33,992 nt of DNA, from the NCBI GenBank assembly GCA_946494335.1, contig CAMMBV010000040.1, positions 1 through 33,992 of the forward strand, read 5' to 3'. A program made the translations under genes and the position numbers. Of this stretch, positions 8,349-17,227 are shown piece after piece (position 1 is the first letter of the stretch; each line of letters starts with the position of its first letter). The notes beneath the pieces were generated by a model. It searched no databases, was not told the origin of the DNA, and saw only the letters and a list, made by a program, of their open reading frames with translations. Origin of the DNA: an uncultured Ruminococcus sp. (lineage in GTDB: Bacteria > Bacillota > Clostridia > Lachnospirales > Lachnospiraceae).

Positions 8349-11270
8349 CTATCCAATCAGGTGTTTCACCAGAAGGAATTTGTCTTCATTTTTCTCAATG
8401 GCGGCTTCGCTTCCGATCACGCACAGATTATTCTGTTTCAGCACCGCTTCTACAATATCCGCCAGCTTCCTGATATCTTCTTCTTTTGCCTGTAAAATCT
8501 CATCCCGCTCTTTCTGGAGCTGTTCCTGGGTCACGCCGGAAAAGTATGCCTGGAAGGAAAGATTTCCCCTTCCCTGGGGAGTAAGAGGCATGTCCATGCC
8601 GCTTACCGTTCCGATGATATACTTCGTCATCTGGCGTTCGTCCGCCGTAAATTTCTGCAGATAGGAGGGAATTCCCTCATATACGGATATGGTTTTTTTA
8701 AGATGCGGATCCCGGTAGGATACAAAAAAGGCGTCTCCTGTCCGTTTAAATCCGCTCATGCAGCCATAGGCTCCTCCTTTTACCCGGACATTGTTCCACA
8801 GATAGTCATAGCTTAAAATCATCCGCAGGATCTGAAGCGCTCCCGTATATTCATAACCCGCTTTTTTGAAGTTTCCTCCCACTGCGACATACTGAACCTG
8901 GCCTGACGTCTTAAATCCTTCATTCTTCTGCTGCGGCGTAAAGGTAAAGGGCTCCTCCTCCACCGCCTCCTGGTACAGCATGGCGCCAAAATCAGGAACG
9001 CTGTCTTCCAGAACCCGATATCCTTCCTCATCAGCGGTATAATCAATCCGGAAATTATCCCGACGGAACAAAAATTTCATCAGTTTCTTTAAATTTGCCG
9101 TAATTTCCGCTTTCCGATTTTCAAACTGGGCTTCCAGCTCTTCAATAAATTTGTAGTAGCCGATGCCGCTGATTTCCTCCTGGAAACAGCCGCTGACAGA
9201 AAAATAGGAAGTCAGCCTGGAAACAGCCGACGTATGGCCGGAATCGGGGATGGCCATCTGCAGCCGGGATTTCTGCTGCGCTATGATCTCATACAGACGC
9301 TTTTCGTCGTCCAGTCTGGACGTGGTAAGGATTTCATTTATCATCCGGAACACAAATCCCACCTGAGAGTAAAGGCATTTTGCCTTGATGCCGAACATAC
9401 CGCGGCAGGACTGTTCTTTTTGCGCTCTGGACAATACATGTATCCCGCATACAATTCCGCCGGAATTGGCATTAATTTCATTGAATAGCTCATCGTAGGT
9501 GTAATGCTCCGTATCCACATATCCCAGCACCGCTTTTAAAAGTCCAAGATAGGGAACCAGCTCCTTTGGCACTTTTCCTGTGTCAAACAACAGAGTCATA
9601 TAGCTGATCTGATTGGTGGGAATATTGTGAAACAGTACAGGAACATTATTCAGGCTGCGCATTTCATTGCAAAGCTTTACCGCCTCTTTCCTGATATCCG
9701 TTCGCTTCAGCATGGGAATGGACGCCAGCGCTTCTTCTGTCTCTTCTTCCTCCTGATATTTCACCAGCGCTTCCGTCTGATCTTTCAGAAGCTGAATTTC
9801 GTCCCTGCTCAAAGATGCTTTATAAGCCGCCAGCTTTTTGACAAGCTTTTCTTCCTTCTCCCTGGCCAATCCCTTTTTCGGTCTGACTGTAATCACCGCT
9901 TTATGCGGATTCTCAAGCAGGCACTCTTTGAGCAATCCTTCAAAATAGCCGCTTTCGATTTTTTTCTTCAGCGAATCGAATACTTTCAGCTGATGCAGAT
10001 AGTCAAAGGGTTTCTCCTCATCATAGAGCCAGCTGTCAAACACGTCGATGCCATACATCAGACCTTTGGGGAAGGAAGCGTAATCCGCCTCCCGGAAACG
10101 GAACTCAAAATAATTGATGCCCGCTTCCAGCGCTCTTTTGCGTATCCCTTTGTCAGCCAGCTCCTGCAGCGTTTCCTCTATGATCTGGCAGAAACGGTCG
10201 CGGTCGTTTTCATCAGCATTTTTCGCTACGATGGAAAAAAAAGGCTGCAGGATTCCATCTTCATAAGAACCCATCACGTCTTTTCCGATTCCAGCATCCA
10301 GAAGGGCCTGCTTAAGCGGAGCCCCCGGCGCCCCTAAAAGGGCGTATTCCAGGATCTGGAAAGCTGTGTTTTTCTCCACATCCAGTCCATCCCCCGTCAC
10401 CACATTCCAGGTCAGATAGGCATTGCCTTCTTCCGTCTCATTGTCACCGATGGGATAGTAGATATTTTTCTCCACCGGCTTGTCAAATGATCTTTGCACT
10501 GCAATGCCGGAGTCCACCTCCGTCTTATCAAAACAGCTTAAATACTCTCTGTCAAGCCAGGTCAGGCGCTCCTCCATATCCATATCGCCGTAGAGATAGA
10601 TATAGCTGTTGGAGGGATGATAGTATTTCCGATGGAAATCAAGGAATGCCTCATAAGTCAGATCGGGAATCTTATCAGGATCGCCTCCCGACTCCACTCC
10701 GTAGGCCGTATCCGGAAACAGAATGTTGAAAATCTCCCGGTCCATCATCTCCTCCGGAGAAGAAAAGGCCCCCTTCATCTCGTTGTACACCACTCCGTTG
10801 TAGGCAAGGGGCCCATCCAGGCTTTTCAGCTCATAATGCCACCCTTCCTGACGGAATATTTCCTCTTTTTCATATATATTGGGATAAAATACCGCATCCA
10901 GATAAACGTCCATCAGATTTTTAAAATCCTGATCGTTGCAGCTGGCCACCGGATACATGGTTTTATCCGGATAAGTCATGGCATTTAAAAATGTATTCAG
11001 CGATCCCTTAACCAGTTCCACAAAAGGATCCTTCAATGGAAATTTCCTGGATCCGCACAGTACGCTGTGTTCCAGAATATGTGCCACCCCTGTGCTGTCC
11101 GCCGGCGGAGTCCGGAAGGCGATGTTAAACACTTTGTTCTCATCATCGTTTTCAATCACCATTACTCTGGCTCCGCTTTTATCATGGCGCAGCAGATATC
11201 CCTCTGACTGGATATCCGCAATGTGCTCCCGGCGGATCATGGTATATTCTTTTAGCTTCTTGATGTTCAT
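8349..11270 (-). CDS. M16C-family (PreP-like) zinc metallopeptidase
   Basis: Predicted clamshell peptidase that degrades short unstructured peptides inside the cell. The 973 residues match PreP/CYM1-type single-chain M16C enzymes. The inverted zinc motif HILEH (His64, Glu67, His68) sits in GVAHILEHSVLCGSRKFP, and the third ligand is probably Glu164 in NEMKGAF. The middle, with charged helices, corresponds to the M16C-associated linker domain; the C-terminal half is the catalytically inactive partner domain. There is no signal peptide. GGAGG lies 7 bases before the ATG. It is the first gene of the operon leading through era and recO to glyQS. Substrates are unknown; organellar homologues clear targeting peptides, and peptide recycling is an inference here. 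Confidence 0.93.
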   Translation of the reverse strand: MNIKKLKEYTMIRREHIADIQSEGYLLRHDKSGARVMVIENDDENKVFNIAFRTPPADSTGVAHILEHSVLCGSRKFPLKDPFVELVKGSLNTFLNAMTYPDKTMYPVASCNDQDFKNLMDVYLDAVFYPNIYEKEEIFRQEGWHYELKSLDGPLAYNGVVYNEMKGAFSSPEEMMDREIFNILFPDTAYGVESGGDPDKIPDLTYEAFLDFHRKYYHPSNSYIYLYGDMDMEERLTWLDREYLSCFDKTEVDSGIAVQRSFDKPVEKNIYYPIGDNETEEGNAYLTWNVVTGDGLDVEKNTAFQILEYALLGAPGAPLKQALLDAGIGKDVMGSYEDGILQPFFSIVAKNADENDRDRFCQIIEETLQELADKGIRKRALEAGINYFEFRFREADYASFPKGLMYGIDVFDSWLYDEEKPFDYLHQLKVFDSLKKKIESGYFEGLLKECLLENPHKAVITVRPKKGLAREKEEKLVKKLAAYKASLSRDEIQLLKDQTEALVKYQEEEETEEALASIPMLKRTDIRKEAVKLCNEMRSLNNVPVLFHNIPTNQISYMTLLFDTGKVPKELVPYLGLLKAVLGYVDTEHYTYDELFNEINANSGGIVCGIHVLSRAQKEQSCRGMFGIKAKCLYSQVGFVFRMINEILTTSRLDDEKRLYEIIAQQKSRLQMAIPDSGHTSAVSRLTSYFSVSGCFQEEISGIGYYKFIEELEAQFENRKAEITANLKKLMKFLFRRDNFRIDYTADEEGYRVLEDSVPDFGAMLYQEAVEEEPFTFTPQQKNEGFKTSGQVQYVAVGGNFKKAGYEYTGALQILRMILSYDYLWNNVRVKGGAYGCMSGFKRTGDAFFVSYRDPHLKKTISVYEGIPSYLQKFTADERQMTKYIIGTVSGMDMPLTPQGRGNLSFQAYFSGVTQEQLQKERDEILQAKEEDIRKLADIVEAVLKQNNLCVIGSEAAIEKNEDKFLLVKHLIG

Positions 11271-11316
11271 GTAAAACCTCCAGTTCTGTTTAAGCAGCGC
11301 CGCTGACGCTAATGAC

Positions 11317-11322
11317 AGTATA
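11317..11322 (-). promoter_or_regulatory. Extended -10 promoter of the M16-era-recO-glyQS operon
   Basis: TGATATACT on the minus strand gives a -10 box TATACT with the extended TG motif; the -35 region (TGTTTG at 17-bp spacing) is weak. It lies about 47 bases before the M16 peptidase start, in the 200-base divergent intergenic region shared with the plus-strand lipoprotein. Confidence 0.5.
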
Positions 11323-11398
11323 TCACATTTATTTCAAATCAAACACTTTTTCTTATCCGCTTTTTTATCCCTCCACAGCAATTTCATACTTTCTTTAG

Positions 11399-11427
11399 TT
11401 GTTTCCTGACCCTCAATCTGTTACAAT
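11399..11427 (+). promoter_or_regulatory. Promoter of the plus-strand lipoprotein gene
   Basis: TTGTTT (-35, 11399-11404), 17-bp spacer, TACAAT (-10, 11422-11427) with an extended TG element just before it. It lies about 43 bases upstream of the start codon and diverges from the M16 operon promoter. Confidence 0.7.
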
Positions 11428-11470
11428 ACTATAGAAAAGTGAAAGATTTTCAGAAAGGATTGATTTAATC

Positions 11471-12160
11471 ATGAAAAGAAAAACACTGCTGATTACACTG
11501 ACTCTGCTGAGTCTTCTCTCATTTTCTCTGTTTGGATGCAGCTCGAAGGGAAATGAAAATACACCTGCAAATGAACCCACGCCGACAGAAGCTGCAGATG
11601 AATCCGAAGACAGTGAGGATGCCGACAGTTTTGATGCAGATTCCAAAGAAGAAACGAATGATTCAGATGCTGACGATACTCTCCCGGAAGGCGAAGAAGA
11701 TCCGACGCCTGTGGAAGATATCCAGGGTGAAGGCACAACGGATACAAGCGTACCCGATCTTTCCTCCATCGACGCGGCTCCCCTTGAACAGGACTGTGTA
11801 ATGACTGCCGAATCCGGCGCTGAACTGGGAACACTTAAAATTGAAAAGGCAGCGGTTACAGACGAACGGGACGAAAACAATGCCAGCAGCCCCCAAAAGG
11901 TTGTGGTCATCGATTATTCCTATACCAATTCCTCTGACGAACCGCTCCTCCTGGACGATATGAGCTTTAAGCTGGTAGACGGCGATACTGCCTGCGCCCC
12001 TTATTACGCAGCCTTCCTGGCATCCGCTGAACCGGCCGAAAATGGACAGTCCTCTTCCGGACAGATCGCATTTGAAGTCAGCTCCGATTTTTCCAAAGGA
12101 ACACTAGTCTTTGACAGTGAACTGGCTGGTGAAGAATTGTCTTTTGAAATTGAAGTGTAA
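11471..12160 (+). CDS. Acidic lipoprotein with C-terminal beta-sandwich-like domain
   Basis: The only clear plus-strand gene of the window. A signal sequence with lipobox FGC (Cys23) predicts a membrane-anchored lipoprotein of 229 residues. Residues about 28-100 form a low-complexity spacer rich in Asp, Glu, Ser and Thr; residues about 105-229 look like a compact Ig-like or telokin-like module of the DUF4352/DUF5067 sort, with alternating strands and a VVVIDYSYTN segment. No enzymatic motif is visible. Its own promoter lies at 11399-11427; AAAGGA is about 11 bases before the ATG, a slightly long spacing. The gene ends at a bidirectional terminator facing lacI. The domain label is a weak, memory-based match; the lipoprotein call is firm. 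Confidence 0.88.
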   Translation: MKRKTLLITLTLLSLLSFSLFGCSSKGNENTPANEPTPTEAADESEDSEDADSFDADSKEETNDSDADDTLPEGEEDPTPVEDIQGEGTTDTSVPDLSSIDAAPLEQDCVMTAESGAELGTLKIEKAAVTDERDENNASSPQKVVVIDYSYTNSSDEPLLLDDMSFKLVDGDTACAPYYAAFLASAEPAENGQSSSGQIAFEVSSDFSKGTLVFDSELAGEELSFEIEV

Positions 12161-12178
12161 TATTATTGCTGCTTATCA

Positions 12179-12223
12179 GAACGATCCCCGCAGAAACCAA
12201 AAAGATTCCTGCGGGGATTGTTC
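12179..12223. terminator. Bidirectional terminator between the lipoprotein and lacI
   Basis: A 15-bp stem GAACGATCCCCGCAG / CTGCGGGGATTGTTC (one G-U) with a T-rich stretch on the plus side and A-rich bases on the other. It lies between two convergent genes, 18 bases after the lipoprotein stop and 3 bases from the lacI stop, so it can serve both. Confidence 0.88.
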
Positions 12224-12225
12224 TG

Positions 12226-13248
12226 TTATTTTCTTGCCGGTCCTGTCGTTTCCCGGCGTACCAGTCTCGTTCCGATGGTCATTTTCAGGACCTCCGAGGT
12301 CTTATGATCCATCACATTTCTCAGTCTCTCCACTGCCAGACTTCCCATCCGCTCCAGATCAGCATGGATGGTGGTAAGCCGCGGGACGATCATCTCACAG
12401 ACGCCGGAATCGTCAAAGCCGATGACGGAAATATCCTCTGGAACCCGATATCCGGCGCGCTGCAGCATTCCAACGGCAGCAATCGCCATAACATCATTAC
12501 AGGCAATAAATGCGGTGGGCAGTTCCTGAAATGTTTTCAGATACTGTTCCAGACTTTCCTCCGCTTCGTCCTGAAGCAGGCTGAGATAAATAATATGCTC
12601 CGGCCAGACCTTCAGGCCCAGCTTTCCCATCACGCTGCAAAAGGCTTCCTTTCTGTTCTGCAAGGCCCCGCTTTCCAGGTTGCTGGTCAGATAACCGATT
12701 TTCTCATGGCCCAGCTCCATTAGGTGACGGATTGACTGGTAATGACTCTGCATATTGTCAATATTGACGCAGTCAAAATTTTCTTCATCAAAATAGTGAT
12801 CAATACATAAAAACGGAACTTCCCTGTTTACCATCAGCTTCTGAGCATCATGGGCATACTCCGTCCCCAGGAAAATAACTCCGTCCACTTTCTCTTTCGT
12901 CATATCCTGAAGCACTCTTTCCAGATCGTCATAATTTGCATTGACCATGGTGCATTCACAATTCAGTTTCTGGCAGGCGTTTTCAATTCCCTCCAGAATA
13001 CGCAGCAGAAAATTGTCTTTTCTCCTGGCAATCCAGTTGGAACTTTTATAATAAATAAAGCAGATTCGTTTTACGTCAGAATTCCCGCCTTTTTCCTGTG
13101 ATTTCAATGTATACCCATTTTCCTGCAGCAGTTTTGCTATCTGCTGCCGCATTTCTTTACGGACCCCCGGTTTATTGTTCAGGACCAGTGAAACAGAGGA
13201 TGGGGAGGTTCCTGCCATCTTGGCAATTTCTCTAATCGTACATTTCAT
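12226..13248 (-). CDS. LacI-family transcriptional regulator
   Basis: DNA-binding regulator, about 340 residues. The N-terminal LacI helix-turn-helix and hinge are clear (TIREIAKMAGTSPSSVSLVL, residues 4-23), followed by a periplasmic-binding-protein-like effector domain with typical strands (DGVIFLG; PTAFIACNDVMAIA; ISVIGFDDS). The ATG at 13246-13248 is preferred because it gives the family-typical start; an in-frame TTG two codons upstream (13252-13254) lies closer to GAGGAG and is the alternative. It follows the sugar operon with a separate promoter (13282-13310), and a TAAACGTTTT palindrome touches the -10 box; the same word lies upstream of the operon. It is therefore the probable local, autoregulating repressor. 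The effector sugar is unknown. Confidence 0.95.
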   Translation of the reverse strand: MKCTIREIAKMAGTSPSSVSLVLNNKPGVRKEMRQQIAKLLQENGYTLKSQEKGGNSDVKRICFIYYKSSNWIARRKDNFLLRILEGIENACQKLNCECTMVNANYDDLERVLQDMTKEKVDGVIFLGTEYAHDAQKLMVNREVPFLCIDHYFDEENFDCVNIDNMQSHYQSIRHLMELGHEKIGYLTSNLESGALQNRKEAFCSVMGKLGLKVWPEHIIYLSLLQDEAEESLEQYLKTFQELPTAFIACNDVMAIAAVGMLQRAGYRVPEDISVIGFDDSGVCEMIVPRLTTIHADLERMGSLAVERLRNVMDHKTSEVLKMTIGTRLVRRETTGPARK

Positions 13249-13277
13249 CCACAACGTTCTCCTCTATCGCTTTATAT

Positions 13278-13295
13278 GTTTAGCATAAACGTTTT
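13278..13295. promoter_or_regulatory. Predicted LacI-family operator at the lacI promoter
   Basis: TAAACGTTTT (13286-13295) contains the perfect 8-bp palindrome AAACGTTT with the central CG typical of LacI-family operators. It overlaps a second inverted repeat GTTTAgcaTAAAC (13278-13290). Together they cover the -10 box of the lacI promoter. The same TAAACGTTTT word occurs at 19831-19840 upstream of the transport operon. Confidence 0.6.
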
Positions 13296-13310
13296 CTTTG
13301 CCAAATGCAA
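13282..13310 (-). promoter_or_regulatory. lacI promoter
   Basis: TTGCAT (-35, 13305-13310), 17-bp spacer, TATGCT (-10, 13282-13287) on the minus strand. The spacer end and -10 are occupied by the predicted operator, consistent with autoregulation. Confidence 0.65.
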
Positions 13311-13330
13311 GCTTTCCCACCCTGTATTTC

Positions 13331-14368
13331 CTACTGTATGCCATTTGGATAGATGATCACCCGGCAGGCTTCCTGCTCCTTCAGAAGCTGAATTCCTGTC
13401 AGAATATCCTTCAGTTCCAGTTTATGGCTGACAATCCACTCCAGCTTAAGCCGCTCATCCTGAAGCAGTTTTATGGCAGTGGGGAACGTGTGATGGGCAC
13501 AATAGGTCCCCATCACGGTCAGTTCATTTCTTGTGATAATGGCAGGCGGCACCTGAGACATGGCGTTTGCATTCTGTCCAAAGATCAGCAGTCTGCCTCC
13601 CGCCTGCAGAAGATGAACCGCTTCCCCGAAGATACTTCCGGCTCCCACTGCATCAATGACGATATCGCACAGACCACCCCAGCTGTTTTGCAGCTTTTCT
13701 TTTACATCCTCTTTTGAAGGATCCAAAACCAGATCCGCTCCACATTTTTCTGCCTGTTTTCTTCTCTTTTCAGCCATCTCGCAGACTGCCAGATTTTTCA
13801 CTCCGTACAGCTTCAGCACCCGGATAAAGGTCAGTCCGATAGGCCCTGCGCCGTAAAGCAGTACCCGTTCATCCGGCGAGGGATTGATTTTCTTCATGCC
13901 GTTCACCACACAGGCCAGAGGTTCTGTCTGGGCTGCCAGCTCCGGTTTCACCTGGGCAGGCATGGGTAAAAGCTGGGCCTGAGGAATGACCGCATATTGG
14001 GCAAATCCTCCGGGCAGTGTCTGTCCGTAAATTTCCGCATCCGGGCAGAGGTTGTCCATTCCGTTTCTGCAGTATTCACATACGTGGCATTTCTGAATAT
14101 TATCCACAACCACTGTATCTCCCACTTTATACTGAGTAACCTCACATCCCACTTCGTCAACCACGCCGAAAAACTCATGGCCCATGATCGTTCCCGGCTT
14201 TGCATACTGGGCAGGGGGAACATGCAGCACATGCAGGTCACTTCCGCAGATTCCCGCGGCGGTCACCTTAATCCGAACATCCGTCGGATGGACAATCCGG
14301 GGAATTTCCCTCTCCTCCAGTTTTAATATACCGTTTCCCTGAAACACCGCCGCCAACATTTTTCCCAC
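13331..14368 (-). CDS. Zinc-dependent medium-chain alcohol/polyol dehydrogenase
   Basis: Predicted NAD(P)-dependent oxidation of a sugar alcohol or hydroxyl of the imported substrate; 345 residues. Numbered from the GTG start: catalytic-zinc ligands Cys41 (GICGSDLH), His64-Glu65 (GHEF) and Glu149 (TEP); a structural-zinc quartet Cys94, Cys97, Cys100, Cys108; Rossmann motif GAGPIG (173-178). The GTG at 14366-14368 is chosen because AAGGAGG lies 8 bases upstream; a longer frame upstream has no such site, and ATG 14357-14359 is too far. It follows the TIM-barrel gene by 13 bases and ends the operon. Relatives include sorbitol, threonine and butanediol dehydrogenases; the sugar-transport context favours a polyol or sugar substrate, which is inference. 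Confidence 0.92.
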   Translation of the reverse strand: MGKMLAAVFQGNGILKLEEREIPRIVHPTDVRIKVTAAGICGSDLHVLHVPPAQYAKPGTIMGHEFFGVVDEVGCEVTQYKVGDTVVVDNIQKCHVCEYCRNGMDNLCPDAEIYGQTLPGGFAQYAVIPQAQLLPMPAQVKPELAAQTEPLACVVNGMKKINPSPDERVLLYGAGPIGLTFIRVLKLYGVKNLAVCEMAEKRRKQAEKCGADLVLDPSKEDVKEKLQNSWGGLCDIVIDAVGAGSIFGEAVHLLQAGGRLLIFGQNANAMSQVPPAIITRNELTVMGTYCAHHTFPTAIKLLQDERLKLEWIVSHKLELKDILTGIQLLKEQEACRVIIYPNGIQ

Positions 14369-14381
14369 GGCATACACCTCC

Positions 14382-15206
14382 TTAATCCATATCAAATACT
14401 GTTCTTATCGTTTTCATGTCCGTCTGTATCAGTTCCATCGGATCTGCACACAGCTGGTTTAAGGGCGGACGGTCATAATAATTTTCCAAAAGCAGCCATC
14501 TGCTGCAGGCCGTCTCTTTTATCACCTGGGCTGTCTGCAGGAAATGAGTCTCTCCCCTTCCCAGCAGCGCGCTGCTGAGCCTGCCGTTGTATCCGTCTTT
14601 TAAGTGCACCTGTACCACATACGGATGCAGCTTTCTCAGCACTTCGGCCGTGTCCGCCCCATGATCCAGAAAATAGTTCTGGGTGTCAAACATCAGTTTA
14701 AAATTACTGCAGGCCACTGTTTTCATCATACGCTGGCTGTTTTCTACAGACAGAACGTTTTCTGTCGCTATGATGATTCCGTATTGTTTGGCCCTCTCGC
14801 AAAGGATGCTGATTTTTTCGCAGGTATTTTTAAAGTCTTCCTCCGTGCGGATGGCTCCGTTGTTGAAGCTTGGAAGCTGTACCACCGGTATTTCCATCTG
14901 TGCGGCCGCCTCCAGCCCCGCCCGGCTTCCTTCCATGGCGATTTTCCCTCTCCTGCTGCCCGAAGGATTAGACAGCCCATATTCATTCAGATGCTCCACA
15001 GACAGAGAAACCAGCTCTATCCCGCAGCCTTTGCTGATTCTGACATATTCTCTTTGAAGAAGGCTGTCAGACAGAGGATAATTCTCTTCAAATGCTCCAA
15101 GGCTGATCTGAGCCCCCTGAAGTCCCAGCTTTGCCGCCGCCTGCAGGCTGCCCGGTTCTTTTCCCGGAAAGCCCCACAGGCAGATTCCTGTTTTAAATTC
15201 TCTCAT
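14382..15206 (-). CDS. TIM-barrel sugar isomerase/epimerase (AP endonuclease 2-like fold)
   Basis: Predicted cytoplasmic sugar or inositol isomerase/epimerase of the xylose-isomerase-like TIM-barrel family. From Met at 15204-15206 the four metal ligands of the D-tagatose 3-epimerase/IolE type are in place: Glu149 (ATEN), Asp174 (FDTQN), His201 (VHLKD) and Glu241 (LLLEN). The start lies 1 base after the stop codon of the binding-protein gene; there is no good ribosome binding site, so translational coupling is likely. A longer start at 15227, overlapping the upstream gene, is possible but equally lacks a site. Family members include ketose 3-epimerases, hydroxypyruvate isomerase and inosose dehydratase; the exact reaction cannot be told. 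Confidence 0.9.
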   Translation of the reverse strand: MREFKTGICLWGFPGKEPGSLQAAAKLGLQGAQISLGAFEENYPLSDSLLQREYVRISKGCGIELVSLSVEHLNEYGLSNPSGSRRGKIAMEGSRAGLEAAAQMEIPVVQLPSFNNGAIRTEEDFKNTCEKISILCERAKQYGIIIATENVLSVENSQRMMKTVACSNFKLMFDTQNYFLDHGADTAEVLRKLHPYVVQVHLKDGYNGRLSSALLGRGETHFLQTAQVIKETACSRWLLLENYYDRPPLNQLCADPMELIQTDMKTIRTVFDMD

Positions 15207-15207
15207 T

Positions 15208-16233
15208 TTATTTGTATTCGGCAGCATTGGCCGCGTCTATGATCCACTGATCTGTATAAATTGTCTTTGTTTCTTCATCGTCAAAGGTCAGCTCTTCGCC
15301 GTTTAAATTTTTCAGGAAACAGTCCACCGCTCCTTCTCCCATACCGTAAGGATCCTGGGCTACCGTTCCCAGTACAGTACCGTTTTCAATGGGCTCAAAT
15401 ACATTGGACTGGGCGTCATAACCAATCACCTTTACATCTTCTCCCGGGGTGAGTCCTGCGTCGGCAACTGCCTGAGATGCGGAGATAGCCATGGGGTCGT
15501 TGCTGCAAAAAACTACTTCCACATCGGGATTGGCCGTGATAATATCCTGCATACAGGAGTAGGCAATATCCGGTTCGGACTGTCCGGAAAGCTCAGCCGC
15601 TATAGTCCATCCTCCCGCTTCCAGCGTGTCTTTGAAGCCGTCGCTTCTGACAATATTGGTGTTGGAGGGATCCACCGTAATCATGGCCGCTTTCTTTGAC
15701 TGCGCATCCGTCAGATTATCCAGCACGTAATTGCCGGCCAGAACGCCCCCGTCATAATTGTCTGATTTCAGGCATGCCAGGTAACCGGATGCCTCCGTAC
15801 CAATGTCAGCAAGGATAACAGGAATTCCCTTTTCCTGCGCCAGTTCATAAATGCTGGCGGCCGCTTCCGGCTTGCAGGGCGTCAGCACCAGACAGGCAAT
15901 ATCCTGATTCAGAAGATCAGTACAGCCCTGAATCATCAAACTCTGGTCACTTTGCTGGTCATGCTCCACGTACTCATACCCGGCCGCCTCTGCCGCTTCT
16001 TTCACGCCCTGGGCGAGGGTAACATAGTATTCCCAGCTCATGTTGTAGCAGGAATAGGCAATCACACCTTTGGAATCCTGGGAAGATTCTGTTTCACTGC
16101 TCTGGCTTTCATTGGAGGAAGCGCTGCTCTCGCTCCCGGTCTCCTTTTTTTCTTCCGAAGAGCCGCAGGCTGCGGCCTGCATCGCCAGTAAAACCATCAA
16201 AACAACCGCCAATAATTTTTTTAAGTTTTTCAT
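15208..16233 (-). CDS. Sugar ABC transporter substrate-binding lipoprotein
   Basis: Extracellular lipid-anchored binding protein that delivers a sugar to the permeases; 341 residues. The signal sequence MKNLKKLLAVVLMVLL leads to a lipobox with Cys23, then a Ser/Glu-rich linker (about 25-55) and a two-lobed type I periplasmic-binding domain of the RbsB kind (GVIAYSCYNMSWEYY; DLLNQDIACLVLTPCKP; EVVFCSNDPMAISA; VKVIGYDAQ). The start at 16231-16233 is chosen over a longer frame because AAGGAGAAGG precedes it and it begins the signal peptide. It lies 16 bases after the permease gene. RbsB-like clusters bind ribose, allose, xylose, galactose, inositol or autoinducer-2, so the ligand is open. Confidence 0.94.
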   Translation of the reverse strand: MKNLKKLLAVVLMVLLAMQAAACGSSEEKKETGSESSASSNESQSSETESSQDSKGVIAYSCYNMSWEYYVTLAQGVKEAAEAAGYEYVEHDQQSDQSLMIQGCTDLLNQDIACLVLTPCKPEAAASIYELAQEKGIPVILADIGTEASGYLACLKSDNYDGGVLAGNYVLDNLTDAQSKKAAMITVDPSNTNIVRSDGFKDTLEAGGWTIAAELSGQSEPDIAYSCMQDIITANPDVEVVFCSNDPMAISASQAVADAGLTPGEDVKVIGYDAQSNVFEPIENGTVLGTVAQDPYGMGEGAVDCFLKNLNGEELTFDDEETKTIYTDQWIIDAANAAEYK

Positions 16234-16249
16234 ACACCTTCTCCTTTTC

Positions 16250-17227
16250 TTATATACTTTGTATTGTTTTTTTCTGAGATCTTTCCCGCAGTCCGGCAAA
16301 ATGTTTCTGAATAAAATCAAATGAAAATGCTGCCAGCAGAATCAGTCCCATACAGACTCTCTGCCACTGTGCATCCACATGATACAGATTCAGGCAGTTC
16401 GACACGCTTGCATACAGCACTGCGGCAATCACCGTATTAAAGATACTTCCCTCCCCTCCTGTCATTTTTGTCCCCCCAAGAACCACCATGGTGATCGCAT
16501 CAAAATGAAAATTCGCAGCCACATCCGGGCTGGCGCAGGCCTGTCTGGCAGTCACGATGACCGAGGACACTGCGGTGCAAAGCCCCATCAGCACGAAAGC
16601 GGCGCATTTTACCTTTTTTGTATCAATGCCGCTGATACGGCAGGCTTTTTCCGAGTTTCCCATCGCCCTGACATGACGGCCGTAAGTGGTACGATTCAGT
16701 ATTACGGCCAAAACAGCTGCCAAAACCAGGAAAATCAGAAATGGAATGGGAATTCCCGCTATACTGCCCGTTCCTATCTTAAGAAAAGCAGTGTCTGTAC
16801 AGATAATGGTATTGGCATCGTTGAAGATGTAGGCCAGAGCACGCAGACTGTAGTATGTCCCCAGCGTAGTAATAAATGCCGGCACACGAAAATAAGCGAT
16901 AATAATTCCATTTATCAGTCCGCAGACCAGCCCTGCCGCAGCCCCCATAATAAGCGCCGGGACAATCCCCATGTTCTCCATGCACCCCGCCATAATCATC
17001 CCGGCAAAAGCCAGCATGGAACCGATGGACAGATCAAAATCTCCCATGATAATGATAAAGGTCATGCCCAGCGCGGCAATGCCTGTGGAGGAAGCTTCTC
17101 TGAGAATGCTGCCCAGATTGGCGCCCGTACGGAAACTTTCGTTAAGAGCAAACATGATACCCCACAGTACAATGAGAATCAGTATCACTGCATGTCTGCC
17201 CAGATTGATCTTTTTCATCTTCTTCAT
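16250..17227 (-). CDS. Sugar ABC transporter permease, RbsC-like (second)
   Basis: Integral membrane subunit of 325 residues with about 8-10 hydrophobic segments. The RbsC-family signature GDFDLSIGSMLAF (about residues 62-74) and the cytoplasmic coupling region TYGRHVRAMGNSEKACRISG are present, as is GGEGSIFNTVIAA near the end. The ATG overlaps the TGA of the preceding permease by four bases (ATGA). GGGAGG sits almost on this ATG and is 10 bases before Met4 (17216-17218), which may be the real start. The operon has two different permeases, so the channel is probably a heterodimer rather than the homodimer of the classical ribose system. Confidence 0.93.
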   Translation of the reverse strand: MKKMKKINLGRHAVILILIVLWGIMFALNESFRTGANLGSILREASSTGIAALGMTFIIIMGDFDLSIGSMLAFAGMIMAGCMENMGIVPALIMGAAAGLVCGLINGIIIAYFRVPAFITTLGTYYSLRALAYIFNDANTIICTDTAFLKIGTGSIAGIPIPFLIFLVLAAVLAVILNRTTYGRHVRAMGNSEKACRISGIDTKKVKCAAFVLMGLCTAVSSVIVTARQACASPDVAANFHFDAITMVVLGGTKMTGGEGSIFNTVIAAVLYASVSNCLNLYHVDAQWQRVCMGLILLAAFSFDFIQKHFAGLRERSQKKTIQSI

